Positions 16,938 through 24,056 of a stretch of 64,000 nt of DNA are shown in pieces. Within the stretch, counting starts at the first letter, position 1. Every line of letters begins with the position of its first letter. The DNA comes from Klebsiella terrigena (lineage in GTDB: Bacteria > Pseudomonadota > Gammaproteobacteria > Enterobacterales > Enterobacteriaceae). The stretch covers positions 17,017-81,016 of the forward strand of contig NZ_BJNO01000025.1 in assembly GCF_006539725.1 (NCBI RefSeq), read 5' to 3'. A program made the translations under genes and the position numbers. The notes under the pieces were generated by a model, which was not told the DNA's origin, searched no databases, and worked only from the letters and a program-made list of their open reading frames with translations.

Positions 16938-17831
16938 ATGCGCATTGACGACATCGACGCTCTGTTAGCCACCGTGCAGTTCTCCTCCCTGAATCAGGCG
17001 GCGGAATATCTGGGCATTACCCAGTCGGCGATCACCCGTCGGCTGCAGCGGCTGGAGCAGACGCTGAACGTGACTCTGCTGGAGCGGCAGACCCGGCCGC
17101 TGACCCTGACTGCCGCCGGGCATCGCGTCTACGAGCAGTGCCTGACCATCAAGCGGGAAACCAAAAAGCTCTACGGGCTGCTGGACCCGGAGGCGGAGCC
17201 GCGCGGGGTTCTGCGCCTCGGCCTGCCGCAAAGCGTGGCGGAAATCGCCCTCCAGCCGGCGCTGACGGCGCTGCATCAGCAGTTCCCGCACCTCCAGCCG
17301 CAGGTGACCTGTGGCTGGAGCGGCCAGCTGCAGAAGCGTCTGGAGAGCGTCGAGCTTGACGGCGTGCTGGCGATGGGCCCGGCGCAGCAGGCCTTCGCGG
17401 AGGGCTACAGCGGGCGGCTGCTCTGCCCGCTGGATATCGTGGTGATTGCCGGCAGGAGCCTGCACCTCTCCGCCGGGGTGCTGCGGGAGTGCGCGGCGCA
17501 CGGCTGGGTGCTCAATCCCGACGGCTGCGGGCTGCGGGCGGGATTGATCCGCGAGCTGCAGGCCCAGGGGCTGCGGCTGCAGCTGAATACCGAGACCGCG
17601 GGTGCCCAGCTGCAGATTGGTCTGGTGGCGCAGGGGCTGGGATTGGGTATCGTCCCCCGGGCGGCGCTGGCAGCCAGCCCGTGGCGCGATGAGATTAGTA
17701 TCCTGGCGCTGGCCGATTTCCAGCCCGCGGTCTGCCTGTGGCAAATCAGCGCCCAGAATCTGGCTAATCTCCAGCAGCCGCTGACTTTTTTTGCCGCCAA
17801 AATCGTCCAGCAGCTGGCTTTATCTGACTGA
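16938..17831 (+). CDS. LysR-family regulator of the organosulfur genes
   Basis: A 297-residue LysR-type transcriptional regulator. The helix-turn-helix covers about residues 1-60 (SSLNQAAEYLGITQSAITRRL), followed by the periplasmic-binding-like effector domain. It is encoded between the divergent dioxygenase-rhodanese operon and the monooxygenase/ABC operon, and copies of one LysR-type box lie before both. That geometry makes it the likely regulator of both. The effector could be a thiol, sulfonate or a sulfur-status signal as for CysB and Cbl (inference). Confidence 0.88.
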   Translation: MRIDDIDALLATVQFSSLNQAAEYLGITQSAITRRLQRLEQTLNVTLLERQTRPLTLTAAGHRVYEQCLTIKRETKKLYGLLDPEAEPRGVLRLGLPQSVAEIALQPALTALHQQFPHLQPQVTCGWSGQLQKRLESVELDGVLAMGPAQQAFAEGYSGRLLCPLDIVVIAGRSLHLSAGVLRECAAHGWVLNPDGCGLRAGLIRELQAQGLRLQLNTETAGAQLQIGLVAQGLGLGIVPRAALAASPWRDEISILALADFQPAVCLWQISAQNLANLQQPLTFFAAKIVQQLALSD

Positions 17832-17853
17832 AAAACAGCTATAATTTATCTAA

Positions 17854-17868
17854 ATGCTTATTTGGCAT
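17854..17868 (+). promoter_or_regulatory. Predicted LysR-type box, copy 2
   Basis: ATGCTTATTTGGCAT has the same ATGC-N7-GCAT core, TAAATGC left flank and GCATAT right flank as the site at 16867. It lies about 108 bases before the monooxygenase ATG and just after the LysR stop codon, a normal activator position. Confidence 0.7.
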
Positions 17869-17975
17869 ATTAAGATATGATAAAAATGCATTTTGTTCAT
17901 TAATCTCCGATGTATAGGGTAACGATATTGCGCCGCCGCCGCGGCCGGCCCGTTACCCTGACCCAAGGAGTTTGT

Positions 17976-19061
17976 ATGAGCATTCAGTTTCTCGGCATGA
18001 TCGGCCACCGTCTCGCGTCCGAAACTATCGCCCCGGCAGGGCCGATTTTTGACCGCGACTATATCGTTCGTTTTGCTCAGGCTCACGAGGCCGCCGGCTT
18101 TGACCGGCTGCTGGTGGGGCATTGGTCCGATCAGCCCGATGGCTTCCTGGTTACCGCCCTGGCCGGGCTGTCGACGCAAAAAATCAGCTTTCTGCTCGCC
18201 CACCGCCCGGGTTTTGTCTCGCCCACGCTCGCCGCGCGTAAATTCGCCACCCTTGAGCACCTGCTCGGTGGGCGCCTCGCGGTGCATATTATCAGCGGCG
18301 GCAACGATGCCGAACAGCGCCGCGACGGCGACTATCTCAATCACGACCAGCGCTATGCGCGCACCGACGCCTTCCTTGAGACGGTACGCAAAATCTGGAC
18401 CGCAGAGCAGCCGGTCGATATCGCCAACGAGTTCTACCAGGCCGAGCAGGCATGGTCGGCCATTCGTCCGCTGCAAAAACCGCATATTCCGCTCTATTTT
18501 GGCGGCTCCTCAGAGGCCGCCATTCGGGTGGCCGGTAAGCACGCCGATGTCTTTGCCCTGTGGGGCGAATCGCTGGGACAAACCCAGGAGACGGTGAAGC
18601 GGGTGCGGGCTGAAGCGGCAAAGCACCAGCGCGAAATTGACTTCAGCGTCTCCTTCCGGCCGATTATCGCCGATAGCGAAGCGCAGGCCTGGGAAAAAGC
18701 CGAGCATATTTTACACGTTGCCTCCGAGCGCGCGGCGCAGACCGACGGCGGATTTAAGGCCAAGCCGGAGAGCGTCGGCGCCCAGCGCCTGCGGGCGACG
18801 GCGGAGCAGGGGAACGTGGTGGACAAGCGCCTGTGGACCGGTATTGCGAAGCTGGTGGGCGGCGGACATAACTCCACCTCGCTGGTGGGCACGGCGGAAC
18901 AGGTTGCCGACGCGCTGCTCGATTACTACGACCTCGGGGTGCACAACTTCCTGATCCGCGGCTTCGACCCGCTCAACGATGCGCAGGAGTACGGCAAGGC
19001 GCTGCTGCCGATCGCCCGCGAAAAGGCGGCGCTGCGGGCGGCTAAGGCGCGGGTATCGTGA
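17976..19061 (+). CDS. FMNH2-dependent alkanesulfonate-type monooxygenase (LLM class, SsuD-like)
   Basis: A 361-residue luciferase-like TIM-barrel monooxygenase. SsuD-type features include LLVGHWSDQPDGFLVTALAG, HIISGGNDAEQ..DGD, YFGGSSEAAIRVAGKHADVFALWGE (shown in parts: YFGGSSEAA, HADVFALWGE) and a C-terminal FLIRGFDPL. Such enzymes use reduced flavin and O2 to cleave C-S bonds, releasing sulfite and an aldehyde. AAGGAG precedes the ATG at 17976; codons further upstream overlap the leader. It heads an operon with a DszC-like flavoprotein and an ABC importer. No flavin reductase gene is seen, so reduced flavin must come from elsewhere. Confidence 0.88.
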   Translation: MSIQFLGMIGHRLASETIAPAGPIFDRDYIVRFAQAHEAAGFDRLLVGHWSDQPDGFLVTALAGLSTQKISFLLAHRPGFVSPTLAARKFATLEHLLGGRLAVHIISGGNDAEQRRDGDYLNHDQRYARTDAFLETVRKIWTAEQPVDIANEFYQAEQAWSAIRPLQKPHIPLYFGGSSEAAIRVAGKHADVFALWGESLGQTQETVKRVRAEAAKHQREIDFSVSFRPIIADSEAQAWEKAEHILHVASERAAQTDGGFKAKPESVGAQRLRATAEQGNVVDKRLWTGIAKLVGGGHNSTSLVGTAEQVADALLDYYDLGVHNFLIRGFDPLNDAQEYGKALLPIAREKAALRAAKARVS

Positions 19062-20221
19062 ACACGCCTCCCCAGGCTTCGCCTCAGCCGACGGCCAGCT
19101 GGCCGCAGCGGCTGACGAATATCCGCCGGCAAATGGCGGAACGGGCGGCAGAACTTGACCAGAGCGGCGAATTTCCCCGCCATAACCTCGACCTGCTGCA
19201 CCGGGAGGGCTTTCTGAGCCTGGCCACGCCGCGGCGCTACGGCGGCGCGCAGGCGGATCTCCCGCAGCTGCAGGAGGCGATTTCCGCCATCGCGTGGGGC
19301 GAGCCGGCGACGGCGCTGATCGTCTGCATGCAGTATCTGCACCATCTGCGGCTGGCGGAGAGCGAAGGCTGGGCGGAGCCGCTGCGCGAGCGGGTCTTTC
19401 GCGACGCCGTCGAACGCGGAGGGCTGATCAACAGCCTGCGGGTAGAGCCAGAGCTCGGCTCCCCGGCGCGCGGCGGCCTGCCGCAAACCGTTGCTACCCG
19501 CACCGCGCAGGGCTGGCGGCTCAACGGCCACAAGCTCTACACCACCGGCGTTGAGGGGCTGAGCTGGCTGGCGGTCTGGGCGCGAAGCGATGACCCCGAC
19601 CCGCGGGTGGGAACCTGGCTGGTGCCGGCTAAAAGTGACGGTGTCACCATTATTAAAAGCTGGGATCACGCCGGCATGCGCGCCACCGGCAGCCATGAAG
19701 CACGCTTTCGCGACGTGCTGCTGGCGCCGGAGAGCGCGGTAGAGACCTGGCCCGCGGCGACGCCGCCGGGGCCGAATGCCGAACAGACGCGGCTGTTTGC
19801 CAACCGCCACGCGGCGCTGCTGGCGGCTATTTACGACAGCGTCGCTCGCGCCGCGCGCGACTGGCTGCTGGGCTGGCTGCGTACACGTATCCCGGGAAGT
19901 CTTGGGCAGCCGCTCAGCCAGCTGCCGCGGGTGCAGGAGAAAGTCGGGCAGATCGACAGCGCGCTGCTGACCAACCGCTGCCTGCTGCAGCGGGCGGCCG
20001 AGCTGGGATTCACCGCCGCTGAAGCCAATCTGGCGAAGGTGACCATCACCGACAACGCCATTTCGGCGGTTGGCCTGGCGCTGGAGCTCACCGGCAATCA
20101 CGGGCTCAGCCGCCAGCACCCTCTGGAGCGTCACTATCGCAACGTGCTGTGCGGGCGAGTGCATACGCCGCAGAGCGACAGCGCCTGGCAGGCGGCGGGC
20201 AAACAGGCTTTTCAATTATAA
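19058..20221 (+). CDS. Acyl-CoA-dehydrogenase-fold flavoprotein monooxygenase (DszC/SfnB-like)
   Basis: A 387-residue protein with the acyl-CoA dehydrogenase fold: N-terminal helical domain, a middle beta domain (GWRLNGHKLYTTGVEGLSWL, GMRATGSHEARF) and a C-terminal helical bundle ending LTGNHGLSRQHPLERHYRNV. The C-terminal His/Arg pattern and the operon resemble SfnB and DszC, which act in sulfone or thiophene oxygenation, rather than a beta-oxidation enzyme. The GTG start overlaps the monooxygenase stop (GTGA). A role beside the monooxygenase in opening an organosulfur compound is inference. Confidence 0.8.
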   Translation: MNTPPQASPQPTASWPQRLTNIRRQMAERAAELDQSGEFPRHNLDLLHREGFLSLATPRRYGGAQADLPQLQEAISAIAWGEPATALIVCMQYLHHLRLAESEGWAEPLRERVFRDAVERGGLINSLRVEPELGSPARGGLPQTVATRTAQGWRLNGHKLYTTGVEGLSWLAVWARSDDPDPRVGTWLVPAKSDGVTIIKSWDHAGMRATGSHEARFRDVLLAPESAVETWPAATPPGPNAEQTRLFANRHAALLAAIYDSVARAARDWLLGWLRTRIPGSLGQPLSQLPRVQEKVGQIDSALLTNRCLLQRAAELGFTAAEANLAKVTITDNAISAVGLALELTGNHGLSRQHPLERHYRNVLCGRVHTPQSDSAWQAAGKQAFQL

Positions 20222-20232
20222 GGATAACCACC

Positions 20233-21207
20233 ATGCGCGAACGAAAGAGAACCCCTTTAGCCGCGGCGCTCGTGCTGCTGGCGCTGAGCGCTCATGCGGT
20301 GGCGCAGGAGCGCGTCACCCTGCGCATTGCCGATCAAAAGGGCGGCATGCGCTCGCAGCTTGAAGCCGCGAATGCGCTGCAAAACCTGAACTACGACATC
20401 AAGTGGGCGGAGTTTCCCGCCGCCGCGCCGCTGGCGGAAGCGCTGAACGCCGGTGCGGTTGATGCCGGGATTATCGGCGATGCGCCGCTGCTCTTCGCCC
20501 TCGCCAACGGCGCGCCGGTAAAGGCGATCGCCGTCGATAAAAGCAACCCCGCCGGCACCGCGGTGCTGGTCCCGCCGGGCAGCCCGCTGAAAAGCGCGGC
20601 GGACTTAAAGGGCAAACGCATCGCAACCGGGAAAGGGTCCATCGGCCACTTTGTCGCCCTCAAAGCGCTGGAGCAGGCGGGAATATCGCCCAAAGACGTG
20701 CAGTGGGTCTTCCTCGGCCCGGTGGATGCCAAAGTGGCATTGCTCAACGGATCGGTGGATGCCTGGGCGACCTGGGAGCCCTACACCACCCAGCTGGTGA
20801 AAACCGCTGAGGGGCAAATTCTGGTCAGCGGCAAGGGGCTGCTGCCCGGAAATACCTTCCTTGCGGCCACCGACGCCAGCCTTAAGGATCCGGCTAAACG
20901 GGCGGCGCTGCAGGACTATCTGCATCGCCTGGCGGGCGCCGAGCGCTGGGCCTATGCCAATCTGGACAGCTACGGCAAAACCCTCGGGGAGATCATTCGT
21001 TTCCCGCCGGAGATCGCCCGGGCGCAGTTCGCCAACCGGCAATCGCAGTGGCAGCGCCTGGACTCGCGGATCGTCGCCCAGCAGCAGGCCACCGCCGATT
21101 TTTATCAGGCCAACGGGCTGATCCGCGCCAGGCTGGACGTCACGCCGACTTTTGATGACGGTTTTACCGTCCCTGCACAAACGGCTCATCAGGAGACCAC
21201 GCCATGA
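20233..21207 (+). CDS. Periplasmic substrate-binding protein, aliphatic sulfonate (SsuA/TauA) family
   Basis: A 324-residue secreted binding protein. The ATG at 20233 follows aaggataa and opens a Sec signal peptide cut near SAHAVAQ. The fold is SsuA-like: IADQKGG at the start of the mature domain, GAVDAGIIGDAPLLFAL, KGKRIATGKGSIGHF and WATWEPYTTQL. It feeds the permease and ATPase encoded downstream. Sulfonate or a related organosulfur compound is the expected ligand from family and context. Confidence 0.85.
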   Translation: MRERKRTPLAAALVLLALSAHAVAQERVTLRIADQKGGMRSQLEAANALQNLNYDIKWAEFPAAAPLAEALNAGAVDAGIIGDAPLLFALANGAPVKAIAVDKSNPAGTAVLVPPGSPLKSAADLKGKRIATGKGSIGHFVALKALEQAGISPKDVQWVFLGPVDAKVALLNGSVDAWATWEPYTTQLVKTAEGQILVSGKGLLPGNTFLAATDASLKDPAKRAALQDYLHRLAGAERWAYANLDSYGKTLGEIIRFPPEIARAQFANRQSQWQRLDSRIVAQQQATADFYQANGLIRARLDVTPTFDDGFTVPAQTAHQETTP

Positions 21208-22241
21208 TCCAGACCTCTTTTTCCCGCCGCCGTTTTCTTCAGCTGAGCGCCGGTACGGCATTGGCGGCGACGGCCTGGCCGCTGTGGGCGCACGATATGG
21301 CGGCGATGCCCGTCGAGGGGGAAAACCTGGCGCTGCGCCTGGCCGAACCCTACAAAATCAGGCTGGCGATCAACAAAAGCGCGGTGTGCCTTGCGCCGGT
21401 CGCGGTGGCCGAGCAGCAGAAGTTTTTCAGCAAGTACAACCTCGACGTGGAGTTCGTTAATTTTGGTAACTCGACCGACGTTCTGCTGGAGGCGATAGCC
21501 ACCGGCAAGGCGGACGCCGGCGTCGGGATGGCGCTGCGCTGGCTGAAGGCGCTGGAGCAGGGCTTTGACGTCAAGCTCACCGCCGGGACGCACGGCGGCT
21601 GTCTGAATCTGCTGACGGCAAAAAATTCGCCGTTTGGCGGCCTGGAGAGCCTGAAGGGACAGACTATCGGGGTGACCGATATGGCCGGCCCGGATAAAAA
21701 CTTCTTCGCCATTTTGCTCAAACGTCACGGGATCGATCCGCTTAGCGACGTGCAGTGGAAGGTCTATCCCGCCGACCTGCTGAGCGTGGCGCTCGACAAG
21801 CGCGAGATTGCCGCCATCAGCGGTAGCGAACCCTTCAGCTATCGCCTGCTGGAGACCGGCAAGTATCAGCTGATCGCCAGCAATATGAGCGGGGATTACG
21901 CCAACCTGAGCTGCTGCGTGCTGGGGGTGAGCGGATCGCTGGCGCGGGACCATAAGCCGGCCGCCGCCGCGCTGACCCAGGCCATTCTGGAGGCGCACAG
22001 CTACGCTTCGGCCCACCCGGAAAGCGTGGCGCAGGCGTTTATGGCCCACGCGCTGAATACCAATGAGACCGAGGTCTCGGGGATCCTTCACGGCCAGGGC
22101 CACGGCCACCACGCCGTCGGCGAGGCTTTCGTCAAAGAGCTGACCCAGTACGCCATTGACCTGCAGCGGGTGCAGGTGATCAAGCCCGGGACCGATCCTC
22201 ATCAGTTTGCGGAGAGTATTTATGCCAACGTATTCGCCTGA
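21204..22241 (+). CDS. Second ABC substrate-binding protein (NMT1/SsuA-like) with a Tat signal
   Basis: A 345-residue binding protein that starts in a four-base overlap with the previous gene. Its leader carries the twin-arginine motif SRRRFLQ before a hydrophobic stretch, so it is probably exported folded by Tat. The mature part has the NMT1-like pattern (FGNSTDVLLEAIATGKADAG, LKGQTIGVTDMAGPDKN). A His-rich stretch, GHGHHAVGEAF, is unusual. It differs clearly in sequence from the preceding binding protein, so the importer may serve two ligands. Confidence 0.82.
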   Translation: MIQTSFSRRRFLQLSAGTALAATAWPLWAHDMAAMPVEGENLALRLAEPYKIRLAINKSAVCLAPVAVAEQQKFFSKYNLDVEFVNFGNSTDVLLEAIATGKADAGVGMALRWLKALEQGFDVKLTAGTHGGCLNLLTAKNSPFGGLESLKGQTIGVTDMAGPDKNFFAILLKRHGIDPLSDVQWKVYPADLLSVALDKREIAAISGSEPFSYRLLETGKYQLIASNMSGDYANLSCCVLGVSGSLARDHKPAAAALTQAILEAHSYASAHPESVAQAFMAHALNTNETEVSGILHGQGHGHHAVGEAFVKELTQYAIDLQRVQVIKPGTDPHQFAESIYANVFA

Positions 22242-23217
22242 GCAGGCGCTGTCGCGGCCGCGGGCGGGCGGTGCGCTGTGGGCTGAAGGCGCGCTGGCCG
22301 CCGCGCTGTGGCTGGCGGGCGGGCTCTTTACCCTGAGGTGGCCGGATGCCGGGCGGCGCTGGCCCTACAGCGAAGGCTGGGCGATGACGCAGCTGGCGAT
22401 CGCCGGCGGGCTGCTGCTGCTGGCGCTGAGCTACCGCTACTGGCGCCAGCGGGGCGGGCGCCTGCAGCATGCCGGGAAATGGCTGGCGCTGCTGCCGGTG
22501 CTGTTCGGCCTGTGGGAGTGGCTGACGGCGAAATCCGCGCTGCTGCCGGTGCCATTTTTTGCTCCACCGCAGGCGCTGATCGAAGTCCTGTATGACGACT
22601 GGCCGCGCCTGCTCGATAGCCTGCTGCACTCGCTGGGCCTGCTGAGCCTCGGGGTGCTGCTCGGGACCTCCTGCGGCTTTATCAGCGGGCTGGCCATTGG
22701 CTGGTCGCAGCGTATCGGCTACTGGCTGCATCCGGTGCTGCGCCTGCTCGGGCCGGTACCGTCAACGGCGCTGCTGCCGCTGTGCCTGTTTATCTTCCCT
22801 TCCAGCTTCGGAGCCAGCGTCTTTTTGATTGCCCTCAGCACCTGGTTTCCGGTCACCGTACTGACGTGGTCCGGGGTGGTGAGCATCGATAAAGCCTGGT
22901 ACGACGTGGCGCGCACGCTGGGGGCCAGCCAGCGTTTTCTGATCCTGCGGGTAGCCATTCCCGCCGCGCTGCCGAACGTCTTCGTCGGGCTGTTTATGGG
23001 ATTAGGCGCCTCGTTCTCGGTGCTGATCGTCGCCGAGATGGTCGGTGTTAAATCGGGGATCGGCTTTTATCTGCAGTGGGCGCAGGGCTGGGCGGCCTAT
23101 CCCAACATGTACGCTGCGCTGCTGGTGATGGCTTTTCTCTGTTCCGGCCTGATTAGCGGACTGTTTATTTTACGCGACCGGCTGCTGAGCTGGCAGCGGG
23201 GAGGCATGACATGGTAA
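22222..23217 (+). CDS. ABC importer permease, SsuC/TauC-like
   Basis: A 331-residue inner-membrane permease. The ATG at 22222 follows GGAGA and overlaps the previous gene by 20 bases. It has an extra N-terminal pair of hydrophobic segments (residues 20-100) before the six-helix BPD_transp_1 core. The coupling EAA loop reads YDVARTLGASQRFLILRVAI. The extension makes it longer than SsuC (about 263). Confidence 0.85.
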   Translation: MPTYSPEQALSRPRAGGALWAEGALAAALWLAGGLFTLRWPDAGRRWPYSEGWAMTQLAIAGGLLLLALSYRYWRQRGGRLQHAGKWLALLPVLFGLWEWLTAKSALLPVPFFAPPQALIEVLYDDWPRLLDSLLHSLGLLSLGVLLGTSCGFISGLAIGWSQRIGYWLHPVLRLLGPVPSTALLPLCLFIFPSSFGASVFLIALSTWFPVTVLTWSGVVSIDKAWYDVARTLGASQRFLILRVAIPAALPNVFVGLFMGLGASFSVLIVAEMVGVKSGIGFYLQWAQGWAAYPNMYAALLVMAFLCSGLISGLFILRDRLLSWQRGGMTW

Positions 23218-23993
23218 CGACCGCGACCACGGCGACGCCGGCCGGTGCGGCCATCGACATCGCCCATCTGAGCCACGCCTTTGCGCTGGGCCGCCAGACG
23301 GTGCCGGTGCTGGAAAATATCAGCCTGCGGCTGCGCCCGGGAGAGAGCGTGGCGCTGCTGGGGCCGTCCGGCTGCGGGAAATCCACCCTGCTGCGGCTGC
23401 TGGCGGGGCTGGAGACGCTGCAGAGCGGGCAGGTGCAGATCGACGATCGCCGCATGGGGCCCCCGGGGCCGGAGCGGATCCTGGTGTTTCAGGACCCGAC
23501 CCTCTATCCGTGGCTGACGGTGCGGCAAAACGTGCTGCTCGGGCCGCAGGCGCAGGGGAGAAAAGGGCTGGAGCCAAAGGCCGACGCGCTGATTGCGCGG
23601 ATGGGGCTGGAGGCGTTTAGCGCCGCCTGGCCGCGTCAGCTCTCCGGCGGGATGGCCCAGCGGGCGGCGCTGGCGCGGGCGCTGCTCAACGAGCCGCGGC
23701 TGCTGCTGCTCGACGAACCCTTAGGCAAGCTGGACTCCCTGACGCGCATCAGCATGCAGCGCGAGCTGATCGCGCTTTGGCAGCAGCAGGGCTATACCAG
23801 CCTGCTGGTGACGCACGATATTGAAGAGGCGCTGCTGCTGTGCGAAAGGGTGCTGGTGATGTCGCCGCGTCCGGGGCGAATTATTGCCGAATTTACGCTG
23901 CCGCTGCCCTTCCCGCGCCACCGCGATAATCCGCAGCTGGTCGGCCATCGGCAGGATATTTTGCGCATCCTGGGCCAGGCGGAGGACTGGTAG
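23211..23993 (+). CDS. ABC importer ATPase, SsuB/TauB-like
   Basis: A 260-residue ATPase energising the importer. Walker A GPSGCGKST, Q-loop VFQDPTLYPWL, signature LSGGMAQRAALARAL, Walker B LLLLDEPLGKLD and switch VTHDIEEAL are all intact. It overlaps the permease gene by seven bases and is the last gene of the monooxygenase/importer operon. Confidence 0.9.
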   Translation: MVTTATTATPAGAAIDIAHLSHAFALGRQTVPVLENISLRLRPGESVALLGPSGCGKSTLLRLLAGLETLQSGQVQIDDRRMGPPGPERILVFQDPTLYPWLTVRQNVLLGPQAQGRKGLEPKADALIARMGLEAFSAAWPRQLSGGMAQRAALARALLNEPRLLLLDEPLGKLDSLTRISMQRELIALWQQQGYTSLLVTHDIEEALLLCERVLVMSPRPGRIIAEFTLPLPFPRHRDNPQLVGHRQDILRILGQAEDW

Positions 23994-24011
23994 GATTCGC
24001 GATGGGGAGTG

Positions 24012-24045
24012 TCTCCCGGCGGCAACGTTCCGCTGCGCCGGGAGA
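24012..24045 (+). terminator. Hairpin between convergent ATPase and receptor genes
   Basis: TCTCCCGGCG (24012-24021) pairs perfectly with CGCCGGGAGA (24036-24045) around a 14-base loop. There is no T-run on either side, so termination may be weak or Rho-assisted; the place, between two converging genes, fits a bidirectional stop. Confidence 0.55.
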
Positions 24046-24056
24046 GCGTCGGGTGC

